Shown here one piece after another: positions 8,125 through 16,679 of a stretch of 32,028 nt of DNA. Under the pieces are notes generated by a model that saw nothing but the letters and a program-made list of their open reading frames with translations, was not told where the DNA came from and searched no databases. The DNA is from Geminicoccaceae bacterium (GTDB lineage Bacteria > Pseudomonadota > Alphaproteobacteria > Geminicoccales > Geminicoccaceae). A program made the translations under genes and the position numbers. Numbering within the stretch: position 1 is the first letter of the stretch; each line of letters opens with the position of its first letter. The stretch is taken from assembly GCA_023512415.1 (NCBI GenBank), contig JAILZQ010000017.1:1-32028 (forward strand), written 5' to 3'.

Positions 8125-8658
8125 GACGCGCCGGCTGGCCATCGAGGGACGAGGGGGGTCGCGCGTATCCGGCGACGTCTCTCGACACGGCGGCTCGAGC
8201 ACGGCGCGGCGCGAACGGGACGGCGGGGAGCGGGCTCGGGCCGATCGGCCCGCACCATGATCCGACGGGCCGTCGTCGAAGCAGGGCGCCACCGCGGCCA
8301 GGCCATGCGGGCGGCTCACCCGAACCAGGAGCCCTCTGGCCGTCGCCGTTCGCCGCAGGTGTTCCGCGGTGCCCGGGCACCACGGCCGCTCGGCCCGACG
8401 GTTCCGGGGCGCGGCCGAGGCCGATCACCACGCCTCGCCCCGCCGGCGTGTCGCTAGATGGTCCGCGCCGGGAGGCGAAGGGTCGGGGATTGCCGCCCAC
8501 CCCGCCCCGCGCTCCTCTGCCGTCCACCGGCGCCCCCGCCCGACGGACCGTCGCCGGTCGCTCCGGCGGCCTCGGGAGGGTCCCGTGGATCGGCGGGTCT
8601 CGCACCCGCCCGGTGAAGCGGGACGCGGGCACGTGCCGGTCTCCCACCGCAACCCGGA
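8125..8658. other. Gene-free GC-rich block between acyltransferase and HerA-like gene
   Basis: About 530 bases contain no frame that reads like a protein. All long open frames here give arginine-, proline- and glycine-rich low-complexity translations and lack plausible starts. No tRNA, RNase P, tmRNA or riboswitch signature was recognised. Two 14-base words in it (8141-8154 and 8195-8208) recur exactly in the second gene-free block near 18.4 kb. It could be decayed sequence or an unrecognised structured RNA. Confidence 0.5.
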
Positions 8659-10335
8659 TCACCGTCGACGCCAAGCTTGGACCAGCGCGTCGAGCAGATC
8701 GCCGGGGTCGCCCCTCTCCTGCCACGCCGTGCTGAAGGAGGGCGTGGCGCCGCGCGGACGCCGCTCCGGCGCGAGTTCGGGGAAGCGCACGCGCAAAGGG
8801 ATCGGTACGGCTTGGCCGAGGACGATCGCCTCACCGTCACCCAGCGAGGGCAGGAAATCGAGCAAGCCGTTGGCGTCGTCGCGCAAGAGTGCCTGGACGA
8901 GGTCCTGGTCCTGCGGGCTCGTGATGCGGAAGGCGAAGATCGTGTTGCACTGGGAGAGGACCGAAGGCTCGAGATCGCTCGGCCGCTGGGTCACGACCCC
9001 GAGCGCCACCCCGTGCTTGCGGCCCTCCTTGGCGATCCGGCCCATCGCCAGGCGGGTCGGCAGGAAGCCGCGGCCGGCATCGGCCGGTGCGTAGCGGTGG
9101 GCCTCCTCGCAAACGATCAGGATCGGCAACCGACCGCCGCTCCAATAGGCGAGGTCGAAGGCGAGGCGCAGCAACAGCGAGACGACGACACTCAACACCT
9201 CGTTGGGGATGCCCGACAGGTCGACCACCGTGACCGGCCGGCCGGCCGGTGGAACACGGAAGACGGTGGCCAGGGTCTTGGCCATCGTGTCGTGCACCGC
9301 GATTCCCCCGAACATGAAGCCGAAGCGCGGGTCGCGGGCGAGTGCCACGAGGCGGGCGCGCAGCCAGCGATAGGGTGCCGGGCTCTCGGCCTTCTCGAGC
9401 CGCCCCAGGGCCTCGTCGATCACCCGCTCGAGGTCGGCCAGCCGATAGGGCACGGGCGTGTCGATCGTCGCCACGAACTCGCTCGACCGGGAGTCCCGGT
9501 AAAGCCGTTTGGCCTTCGGCACGAGATCGACGAGCAACTCGGCGGCCTGCCGCGCCGGCCCTTCCGGAACGCCGCCGCAGACCACCTCGACGAGCTCGTC
9601 ACCGGTCAACAGCCAGTAGGGTAGATGGAGGCTCTCGGGGCCGAGCAGCACGGCCTCCCGGGCGAAGGCGTTGCCGTACTCGCCGTGCGGGTCGAGGATC
9701 AGCACGTGCGCCTCCGGATGCCCGGCGATCAGCCCTTGGACGAGCGCGGCGACGGCGCAGGACTTGCCACACCCCGTCGAGCCGATCACCGCGAAATGCC
9801 GGCCGAGGAGCGCATCGGGGTCGATCTCGACGGGGACCGGATGCTCGGCGGTCGGATGCAGGCGGCCGATCGGCAGGCCGCTGCCCCGGGTCCCCGCGCA
9901 CAAGCGCCCGAGGTCTCCCGGCTCGGCCTCGGCCACCTCGTCACCGAGCGCCGGGTAGGCGCTCAGCCCGCGGCGAAACGGACCGACGCTGCCGTCGGGT
10001 CCGGTCGGGCATTCGCCCAAGAGCACGAGTTCCGCCAGGCGGATCTCGTCTTCGCGGCCGGGTAGCGGGATCGACAGCCCCGAAACCAGACCGAAAGCGA
10101 GAGTCCGCGGCAAGCGGATCTTCACGAGATGGCCCTTTTCCACCCGCGCTCGGCGGGTCCCGGCCGCCGCCCCGGGGTCGAGGGTCGCGACCACCTGCGC
10201 GCCCGACACCGCCACCACCTTGCCGATCACCAGACCGCCCGGCACCCCGACCTCCGCCAGCTGAGCGCCCGGATCTCCGCGACCCACGCGCTTGCCGCCG
10301 CGCTTACCATCCGAAGGTTGACGAAGGGTAAACAT
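8659..10335 (-). CDS. HerA-like FtsK/HerA superfamily ATPase (DUF87 type)
   Basis: This 558-residue P-loop motor ATPase has an N-terminal beta-rich region (about residues 33-110) resembling the HAS barrel of HerA proteins. Walker A GSTGCGKS is at 185-192, the DPHGEY motif at 215-220, Walker B with paired glutamates LIVCEEAH at 406-413, and the sensor-like VTQRPSDLEPSVLSQCNTIFAFR at 448-470. Archaeal HerA is a hexameric DNA translocase that works with the nuclease NurA in end resection; bacterial versions are less well understood. No nurA is nearby. ATG 10335 is used, but a CtrA-like repeat lies within codons 2-7, so the true start may be the in-frame GTG at 10287, just before GRGDPGAQLAEV. 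It is divergent from the GGDEF-EAL gene. Confidence 0.85.
   Translation of the reverse strand: MFTLRQPSDGKRGGKRVGRGDPGAQLAEVGVPGGLVIGKVVAVSGAQVVATLDPGAAAGTRRARVEKGHLVKIRLPRTLAFGLVSGLSIPLPGREDEIRLAELVLLGECPTGPDGSVGPFRRGLSAYPALGDEVAEAEPGDLGRLCAGTRGSGLPIGRLHPTAEHPVPVEIDPDALLGRHFAVIGSTGCGKSCAVAALVQGLIAGHPEAHVLILDPHGEYGNAFAREAVLLGPESLHLPYWLLTGDELVEVVCGGVPEGPARQAAELLVDLVPKAKRLYRDSRSSEFVATIDTPVPYRLADLERVIDEALGRLEKAESPAPYRWLRARLVALARDPRFGFMFGGIAVHDTMAKTLATVFRVPPAGRPVTVVDLSGIPNEVLSVVVSLLLRLAFDLAYWSGGRLPILIVCEEAHRYAPADAGRGFLPTRLAMGRIAKEGRKHGVALGVVTQRPSDLEPSVLSQCNTIFAFRITSPQDQDLVQALLRDDANGLLDFLPSLGDGEAIVLGQAVPIPLRVRFPELAPERRPRGATPSFSTAWQERGDPGDLLDALVQAWRRR
10316..10332 (-). promoter_or_regulatory. CtrA-like direct repeat at the HerA-like gene start
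   Basis: On the minus strand this reads TTTACC-CTTCG-TCAACC, matching the TTAACC-N5-TTAACC form of the alphaproteobacterial CtrA box with one mismatch per half-site. It overlaps the first codons if the ATG at 10335 is the start, which favours a downstream start for the HerA-like gene. Confidence 0.4.
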
Positions 10336-10370
10336 CCCGCGCGCCGAGCGGCGGCACGGTGCACCTGCGG

Positions 10371-10387
10371 TTAACCTTTCGTTGAGG
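10371..10387 (+). promoter_or_regulatory. CtrA-like direct repeat upstream of GGDEF-EAL gene
   Basis: TTAACC-TTTCG-TTGAGG has one perfect CtrA half-site and a second with two mismatches at the canonical 11-base period. It ends 44 bases before the GTG of the c-di-GMP gene and is A/T-rich against a very GC-rich background. Confidence 0.4.
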
Positions 10388-10431
10388 AAGTCGCCTTAGG
10401 TTCGGGGGCGAACCCGCGCGGAGCCCGACAG

Positions 10432-12261
10432 GTGATCGCCACCCTTCGAACCCGAGCCTTCGGCCGACGCTCGCTCCTCGCCCGCTACACGGCCGAGCTC
10501 GTGCGCCTGCACGACCAGGGGCTCGCCGCGATCGCCATCGAGCGCGGCCGGACCCTGGTCGGGCTCGACGCCCAGCTCCGCGCGCTCGTCGACCAAGCCT
10601 TCGACGGAATCCTCGTGGCCGACGGGACGCTCTCGATCCGTCTCGCCAACCGCGCCGCGGCGGCGATGTTCGGCTGGGAATCGTCGAGCGGCATGCTCGG
10701 CCGCCGGCTGGGGGATCTCCTGCCGCAGCTGCCGCTCGAGGGCGGTCAGGCGATGCCGCTCCCCGGCGGGCAATGGGAGACCGAGGCGCGCCGCCGCGAC
10801 GGATTCTGGTTACCGGTCGAGCTGTCGCTGTCGACGGTGCGAGCCGAGCCGGAGGAACTCTTGCTCGTGACCCTGCGCGACGTGTCCGAACGGCGACGCC
10901 AGGAGGCGCGTCTGCGTCACCAGGCGACCCACGACTCGCTCACCGGGCTCGCCAACCGCGCCTTCCTCTACGAGACTTTGGAGCGGGAGCTCGCCGGCTT
11001 CGAGGACCGCACCGACCAGCTCGCGCTCCTCTTGCTCGACCTCGACCGCTTCAAGGAGGTCAACGACACGCTCGGCCACGATGTCGGCGACCGGCTCTTG
11101 CAGACCGCGGCCCAGCGCGTCCGCGACTGCCTGCACGCGGAGGAGCTCGCCGCCCGCCTCGGCGGCGACGAGTTCGCCGTCCTGTTGCGACCGCCCTGCA
11201 GCACCGAACGAGCGGTCGAGTTGGCACACCGGCTGGTCGAGACGATCCAGCAGCCCTTCCGCCTCGCGGCCGACGTCACGGTCGAAGTGGACGCGAGCGT
11301 CGGCGTGGCGCTGGCGCCCCGCCACGCCCGCGAGGTCGGCGAGCTCGTGCGCTGCGCGGACGTCGCGATGTACGCCGCCAAGCGTGGCACCGGACCGGTC
11401 CAGCTCTACGATCAGAAAGCCGATCCGCACAGTCTGCGGCGTCTCGTCGCCACCACGGCGATCCGCCGGGCGATCCACGAGGGCCAGTTCAAGCTCGCCT
11501 ACCAGCCCAAGTTCGCGCTCGCCACCGGCCGGATCGTCGGCGCCGAGGCGCTCTTGCGCTGGGACCATCCCGAGCACGGACCGATCGCTCCGGCCGAGTT
11601 CGTGCCGCTCGCCGAGCGGACGGGCTCGGTCGTCGCCTTGACCCACTGGACCGTTCGCACCGCCCTCGCCGACCTCGCCCGCTGGCGCGCGGAGGGCAGC
11701 CGCGTCGGGGTCGCGGTCAACCTCGCCGCCCGGGCCCTGCACGACGAGCGGTTGCCCGAGCTGGTCGCCAAGGAGCTGCGCCGCAACGCCATCGAGCCCG
11801 CGGCGCTCACCCTCGAGCTCACCGAGACCACCCTGGTCGCCGACAGCCAGCTCGTCGAGCGGGTGCTGGCTCGCCTGCGCGGACTCGGGGTGCGCCTCGC
11901 GATCGACGATTTCGGCACCGGCTACTCCTCGCTCGCCCTCCTCCAGCGGCTGCGCGTCGACGAACTCAAGATCGACCGCTCCTTCGTGGTCGGCACCGCT
12001 TCGGGCGCGCCGATCGTGCTCGCGCGCACGGCGATCGAGCTCGCCCACAATCTGGGCCTCGTCGCGGTCGCCGAGGGGATCGAGACGGTCGAGCAGTTGC
12101 GCATGCTGCAAGCGGCGGGCTGCGAGCAAGGTCAAGGTTACCTGCTCGGCAAGGCGATGCCGCCGGACCGGTTCGCCCGGCTGCTCGCTGCCGAGCGGCA
12201 GGCCGCCGCGACCCGAGATGTGCTCGGATGCGGTGCCGCCTCGGCTCAGACGGCGAAGTAG
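10432..12261 (+). CDS. PAS-GGDEF-EAL cyclic di-GMP turnover protein
   Basis: This 609-residue cytoplasmic protein has no membrane segment. A PAS domain spans about 47-155 and a GGDEF diguanylate cyclase domain about 163-328, with intact GGDEF at 244-248 and DLDRFKEVNDTLGH at 203-216. An EAL phosphodiesterase domain spans about 342-588 with EALLRW at 372-377, LTETTL, DDFGTGYSS at 492-500 and EGIET at 548-552. Both catalytic signatures look complete, so it could make or degrade c-di-GMP, with PAS as the sensor. No RxxD inhibitory site sits 5 residues before GGDEF. The start is GTG 10432, with GGAG 8 bases upstream. The 3' end overlaps the convergent metH stop by 16 bases. Confidence 0.95.
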   Translation: MIATLRTRAFGRRSLLARYTAELVRLHDQGLAAIAIERGRTLVGLDAQLRALVDQAFDGILVADGTLSIRLANRAAAAMFGWESSSGMLGRRLGDLLPQLPLEGGQAMPLPGGQWETEARRRDGFWLPVELSLSTVRAEPEELLLVTLRDVSERRRQEARLRHQATHDSLTGLANRAFLYETLERELAGFEDRTDQLALLLLDLDRFKEVNDTLGHDVGDRLLQTAAQRVRDCLHAEELAARLGGDEFAVLLRPPCSTERAVELAHRLVETIQQPFRLAADVTVEVDASVGVALAPRHAREVGELVRCADVAMYAAKRGTGPVQLYDQKADPHSLRRLVATTAIRRAIHEGQFKLAYQPKFALATGRIVGAEALLRWDHPEHGPIAPAEFVPLAERTGSVVALTHWTVRTALADLARWRAEGSRVGVAVNLAARALHDERLPELVAKELRRNAIEPAALTLELTETTLVADSQLVERVLARLRGLGVRLAIDDFGTGYSSLALLQRLRVDELKIDRSFVVGTASGAPIVLARTAIELAHNLGLVAVAEGIETVEQLRMLQAAGCEQGQGYLLGKAMPPDRFARLLAAERQAAATRDVLGCGAASAQTAK

Positions 12262-15200
12262 CGCGCCTGCGGGTGGTGCAGGACGATCGCCGAGGTGCTC
12301 TGCTCGGGCCAGAGCTGGTCCTCCTCACCGAGCTCGACGCCGATGCGGTGCGCTTCGAGCAGCTCTAGCAGCGGCCGTTGGTCGGCGAGATTGGGGCAGG
12401 CCGGATAGCCGAAGCTGTAGCGGCTGCCGCGATAACCCTGCTTCAAGAGCTCGCGCATCTCGCGCGCGTCTTCGTGGCCGAAGCCGAGTTCGGCGCGGAT
12501 CCGGGCGTGCACGTACTCGGCGAGCGCCTCGGCGAGCTCCACCCCGAGCCCGTGCAGCCTTACATAGTCCTGGTAGCGGTTCTGGGCGAACCAGGCGCGG
12601 GCCACTTCGGAGGCGCGCTGGCCCACCGTGACCACCTGGAGCGCGAGGACGTCGCGCTCCGCCGCGCGGATGTCACGCAAAAAATCGGCGATACAGAGAC
12701 CGCCCGGCTTCGCCTGACGTGGCAAGTGGAACCGGACCAGTTCGCGCTCGCCTCCCGGCTCGAACAGCACGACGTCGTTGCCGTCTCCCGCTGCCGGAAA
12801 ATAACCGTACGCGGCTTTGGGCTCGAAGACGTCCTCTTCTTCGGCTCGTGCCACGAGATCCGCGAGGATGGGGCGAAGCTCCTTCTGCGCCCAGGCGAGG
12901 AATTCTTCCGGCCGCCGACCTTGCTTCTCGTAGCCCCAGTGGAACTGATAGAGCATCGATTCGTTGAGATAGGGCAAGAGGGCCTTGACCGGGACGCGCT
13001 CGATGATCCGGGCACCCCAAAAGGGCGGCTTGGGGACCGGCACGTCGCGGGTGAGGGCTTCGCGGCGCAGGCGGATCTCCTCGAGGTCGACGGGCCGCTG
13101 CGGTCGCGCCCTGCCGTCCAGATGCGCGAGCGTGCGCGGCTTCTTGCCGGGTCGGCCGCGAGCCGCTGCCTTCCTCGCCCGCTCCGCACAATAGGCGGCG
13201 ATCTCGCCGCTCATCACCTTGTCCATGAGCACGAGGCCGTCGAACGCGTCGCGCGCGTAGGCCACCGGCCGTTCCCCGTAGGCCCGGAAGCAATCCTCCT
13301 CGACGAAGGCCCGCGTGAGCGCCGCCCCGCCGAGCAGCACCGGGATCCGGACCTGGCTCCTCGCCATTTCCTCGAGGTTCTCCTTCATGATCACCGTCGA
13401 CTTGACCAGCAGCCCCGACATACCGATCGCATCGGCCTTGTGGACCTCGGCCGCCTCGAGGATGTTGGCGAGCGGCTGCTTGATACCGAGATTGACGACC
13501 TTGTAGCCGTTGTTGGTCAAGATGATGTCCACGAGGTTCTTGCCGATGTCGTGGACGTCACCCTTCACGGTGGCCAGCACGATGGTTCCTTTGTGTCGGC
13601 CTTCGAACTTCTTCATTCGTGGTTCGAGATACGCGACCGCGGCTTTCATCGTCTCGGCCGACTGGAGGACGAAGGGAAGCTGCATCTTCCCGGCGCCGAA
13701 CAGCTCGCCCACCGTCTTCATCCCGTCGAGCAAGAGCTCGTTGATGATGGCGAGCGGCTCGTAGCGCGCGAGCGCCTCCTCGAGATCCGCCTCGAGGCCC
13801 TGGCGGTCGCCGTCGACGATCCGCTGCTTCAACCGCTCTTCGACCGTCTCCGGCCGTTTGCGCTCGGCCGCGCCCGCCTTGCGGCCGGCGAACAGCGCGA
13901 TGAAGGCCTGCAGCGGGTCGTGCCCCGGCCGCCGCCGATCGTAGACGAGGTCGAGGGCCGCCTCGACCTCGGCCTGCGGGATCTTGTGGAGGGGTACGAT
14001 CTTCGACGAGTGGACGATGGCCGCCGTCAGGCCGCGTCGCCGGGCCTCGTCGAGGAACACCGAATTGAGCACGTGACGGGCCGCGGGTGCGAGGCCGAAG
14101 CTGATGTTGGACAGCCCGAGGACGATCTGGACCTCGGGCCATTCGGCGGCGATCCGCTCGATCGCTTCGAGGGTCCAGAGCCCCAGCTTGCGGTCGTCCT
14201 CGTTGCCGGTGCAGATCGTGAAGGTGAGCGGGTCGATCAACAAGTCCGAGAGCGGCAAGCCGAACCGGCCGCAGGCGAAGTCGACCAGCCGCCGGGCGAT
14301 CCTCACTTTGTCATCGGCGGTCTTGGCCATGCCGCGCTCGTCGATCGTGAGCGCGATCACCGCGGCACCGAACTTCCGCGCGAGCCGCATCCGCGCTTCG
14401 GCCGGCCCCTCGCCGTCCTCGAAATTGATCGAGTTGAGGACCGCCTTGCCACCGTAGAGCTCGAGCGCCGCTTCGAGCACCGGGAGCTCGGTCGAATCGA
14501 TCACGAGAGGTGCGTCGACTTGGCCGCGCATCCGGCTCACGAGCTCGACCATGTCGGCGACCTCGTCGCGGCCGACATAGGCCGTGCACACGTCGAGCGC
14601 GTTGGCACCTTCGCGGACCTGCTCGCGGCCGATGGCCACGCAAGCATCCCAGTCGCCGGCCGCTTGGAGCTCGCGGAACCGTTTGGAGCCGTTGGCGTTG
14701 CAGCGCTCGCCGATGTCGAGATACGCGTTTTCCTGACGGAGCGGCACCGCCGAGAAGAGCGACGCGAGAGAGGGGACGGGGCGGACGTTGCGCGCCCCGG
14801 GTCGTGGCCGGAAGCCGTCGGGAGCCAGCCGGCGCAGCATCGAATCGAGCGCAGCGATGTGCGCCTCGTTGGTGCCACAACAGCCACCCAGGAAGGTGAT
14901 GCCGTCCTCGACCACGAACCGCTCGAGCCAGAGCGCGAGCTCGGCCGGGCCGAGCGGGTAGAAGGTCCGCCCCTCGCGGAGCTCGGGCAGGCCGGCATTG
15001 GGTTGGACCGAGATCGGTCCCGGCCAGTTCTGCGCGAGATACCGAACGTGCTCGGCCATCTCCTTGGGTCCGGTGGCGCAATTGAGCCCGAGGACCGGCA
15101 CGTCGAGGGCCCCGACGATCGCCACGGCCGCGGCGATGTCGGTGCCGACCAACATGGTGCCCGTGGTCTCGACGGTCACCTGCACCATGAGCGGGACGGA

Positions 15201-15743
15201 CCGACCGAGCGCCGCGAAGGCGGCCCGGCAGCCGTTGACCGCCGCCTTGATCTGCAGGGGGTCCTGGCAGGTTTCGATCAACAGGGCGTGGACGCCGCCC
15301 TCGAGCAGACCGCGGGCCTGCACGGCGAGCGCCTGTTCGAGAGTCCGGTAGTCCACGTGGCCCAGGGACGGCAGCCGGGTCCCGGGGCCGATCGCGCCGA
15401 CCACGAAGCGCTCGCGCCCGTCCTTCGGCAGCTCGGCGATCGCCTCGAAGGCGAGCTCGGCCGCCCGACGATTGATCTCGAGAGCCCGATCGGCCAGGCC
15501 GAACTCGCCGAGCGTGAGCGGCGAGCCGCCGAAGCTGTTGGTCTCGATCGCGTCGGCCCCTGCCGCCAGGTACGCCGCGTGGATCTCGCGCACGAGATCG
15601 GGCCGAGAGAGGTTCAACACCTCCGAGCAATTCTCCTGGCCCCAGAAATCGTCGAGCGAGAGGCCGCGGGCCTGGATCTGGGTCCCCATGCCGCCGTCGA
15701 ACAGGACGAGGCGTTCGCGCGCATAGTCGAGGAAATCGGCCAT
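12246..15743 (-). CDS. metH: Cobalamin-dependent methionine synthase
   Basis: This full-length MetH has 1165 residues. Homocysteine-binding domain: about 1-310, zinc cysteines C222 (GLNCATGP), C288 and C289 (GGCCG). Methyltetrahydrofolate domain: about 335-600, with GERCNANGS at 345-353. Cobalamin cap and Rossmann domains: about 630-860, with DVHDIGKN at 729-736 where H731 is the lower cobalt ligand. C-terminal AdoMet-dependent reactivation domain: about 900-1165, with SRYSFGYPACPNL near 1107-1119. It transfers a methyl group from methyltetrahydrofolate to homocysteine in the cytoplasm. It lies 15 bases downstream of metF in one operon, so the two enzymes make and use the methyl donor together. 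It is slightly shorter than E. coli MetH (1227 residues) but has all modules. Confidence 0.98.
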   Translation of the reverse strand: MADFLDYARERLVLFDGGMGTQIQARGLSLDDFWGQENCSEVLNLSRPDLVREIHAAYLAAGADAIETNSFGGSPLTLGEFGLADRALEINRRAAELAFEAIAELPKDGRERFVVGAIGPGTRLPSLGHVDYRTLEQALAVQARGLLEGGVHALLIETCQDPLQIKAAVNGCRAAFAALGRSVPLMVQVTVETTGTMLVGTDIAAAVAIVGALDVPVLGLNCATGPKEMAEHVRYLAQNWPGPISVQPNAGLPELREGRTFYPLGPAELALWLERFVVEDGITFLGGCCGTNEAHIAALDSMLRRLAPDGFRPRPGARNVRPVPSLASLFSAVPLRQENAYLDIGERCNANGSKRFRELQAAGDWDACVAIGREQVREGANALDVCTAYVGRDEVADMVELVSRMRGQVDAPLVIDSTELPVLEAALELYGGKAVLNSINFEDGEGPAEARMRLARKFGAAVIALTIDERGMAKTADDKVRIARRLVDFACGRFGLPLSDLLIDPLTFTICTGNEDDRKLGLWTLEAIERIAAEWPEVQIVLGLSNISFGLAPAARHVLNSVFLDEARRRGLTAAIVHSSKIVPLHKIPQAEVEAALDLVYDRRRPGHDPLQAFIALFAGRKAGAAERKRPETVEERLKQRIVDGDRQGLEADLEEALARYEPLAIINELLLDGMKTVGELFGAGKMQLPFVLQSAETMKAAVAYLEPRMKKFEGRHKGTIVLATVKGDVHDIGKNLVDIILTNNGYKVVNLGIKQPLANILEAAEVHKADAIGMSGLLVKSTVIMKENLEEMARSQVRIPVLLGGAALTRAFVEEDCFRAYGERPVAYARDAFDGLVLMDKVMSGEIAAYCAERARKAAARGRPGKKPRTLAHLDGRARPQRPVDLEEIRLRREALTRDVPVPKPPFWGARIIERVPVKALLPYLNESMLYQFHWGYEKQGRRPEEFLAWAQKELRPILADLVARAEEEDVFEPKAAYGYFPAAGDGNDVVLFEPGGERELVRFHLPRQAKPGGLCIADFLRDIRAAERDVLALQVVTVGQRASEVARAWFAQNRYQDYVRLHGLGVELAEALAEYVHARIRAELGFGHEDAREMRELLKQGYRGSRYSFGYPACPNLADQRPLLELLEAHRIGVELGEEDQLWPEQSTSAIVLHHPQARYFAV

Positions 15744-15758
15744 CGGCTCGCCCCGCGC

Positions 15759-16679
15759 TCAACCGGCCGCGCCCTGCCGGGCGGCCTTGAGGATCTGGAC
15801 GATGGCGAGCGGCAGCTCGGCGCGGTTCAAGGCGTAGACGTGGATCGCCTCGAAGCCGGCGGCGGCGAGCCGGCGCACCTGCTCGGTGACGACCGTGGCG
15901 GCGATCATGCCGTGCAGCGCCGAGCCCTCGGGCACGCCCTCGAAAAGATCGGCGAGCCAGGTGGGGATGCTGGCGCCACAGGCGGCGGAAAAGCGGCGGA
16001 TCTGGGAAAAGCTGTGGATCGGCATGATACCCGGCACGAACTCACAAGCGATGCCGGCGCGCGCGACCGCGTCGCGGAAGCGCAGGATCCGGTCCGTGTC
16101 GAAGCAGTACTGGCCGATCGCCCGGACCGCGCCCGCCTCGACCTTGCGCTTGAGATTGTCGAGGTCGAAGGCGGCCGACGGGGCCTCGGGGTGGACCTCC
16201 GGGTAGCAAGCGACGCTCACCTCGAAGCCGCCCATCCTTTGGATCGCGCGGACCAGGTCGACGGCGTAAGCGTAGCCGTCCGGCCGCGGCCGATAGGGGC
16301 CCGTCTCCTTGGGCGGATCGCCGCGCAGGGCCACGATCCGGGTGATCCCGGCGGCACGGTAGCGCTCGAGCAGCGCGTCGATCTCCGCGCGCGGCGCGAA
16401 GGCGCAGGTGAGATGCGCCGCGACCGGAACCCCGAAGCGGGCCTGGATCGCCACCGCCAAGGGGAAGGTGCCGCTCTCGCCGCTGCCCCCGGCACCGCAG
16501 GTGACCGACAAGAAGCGCGGCCCAGTGGCCGCGAACAGCTCGAGGTTCTGCCAGAGTCGCTCGGTCGCTTCCGGGCTCTTGGGCGGGAACACCTCGATCG
16601 AGAGGCGGACCTGCGGCAATGGTTCGTCGAGCCAGCCGGCCGCGCGCAGGCGGCTCGCCGCCCCCCGCCCGGAGCTCAT
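15759..16679 (-). CDS. metF: 5,10-methylenetetrahydrofolate reductase
   Basis: This 306-residue flavoprotein reduces methylene-THF to methyl-THF, the donor for MetH. Recognised motifs are EVFPPK (29-34, E29 the catalytic glutamate), SVTCGAGG (58-65), AHLTC (88-92), LRGDPPKE (118-125, D121), YPEVHPEA (159-166), and DNLKRKVEAGA followed by IGQYCFD (188-194). IMPI at 218-221 is also typical. The length matches bacterial MetF. The ATG overlaps the stop of the upstream ArsR-methyltransferase gene (ATGA), and metH follows after 15 bases, so all three should be co-transcribed and translationally coupled at this junction. Confidence 0.97.
   Translation of the reverse strand: MSSGRGAASRLRAAGWLDEPLPQVRLSIEVFPPKSPEATERLWQNLELFAATGPRFLSVTCGAGGSGESGTFPLAVAIQARFGVPVAAHLTCAFAPRAEIDALLERYRAAGITRIVALRGDPPKETGPYRPRPDGYAYAVDLVRAIQRMGGFEVSVACYPEVHPEAPSAAFDLDNLKRKVEAGAVRAIGQYCFDTDRILRFRDAVARAGIACEFVPGIMPIHSFSQIRRFSAACGASIPTWLADLFEGVPEGSALHGMIAATVVTEQVRRLAAAGFEAIHVYALNRAELPLAIVQILKAARQGAAG

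Noticed and set aside
8448-8735. Possible small genes inside the 8.1-8.7 kb block
   Set aside because: Translations in all frames are rich in Pro/Arg/Gly, with no hydrophobic core pattern, conserved motif or ribosome-binding site that would separate them from noise.
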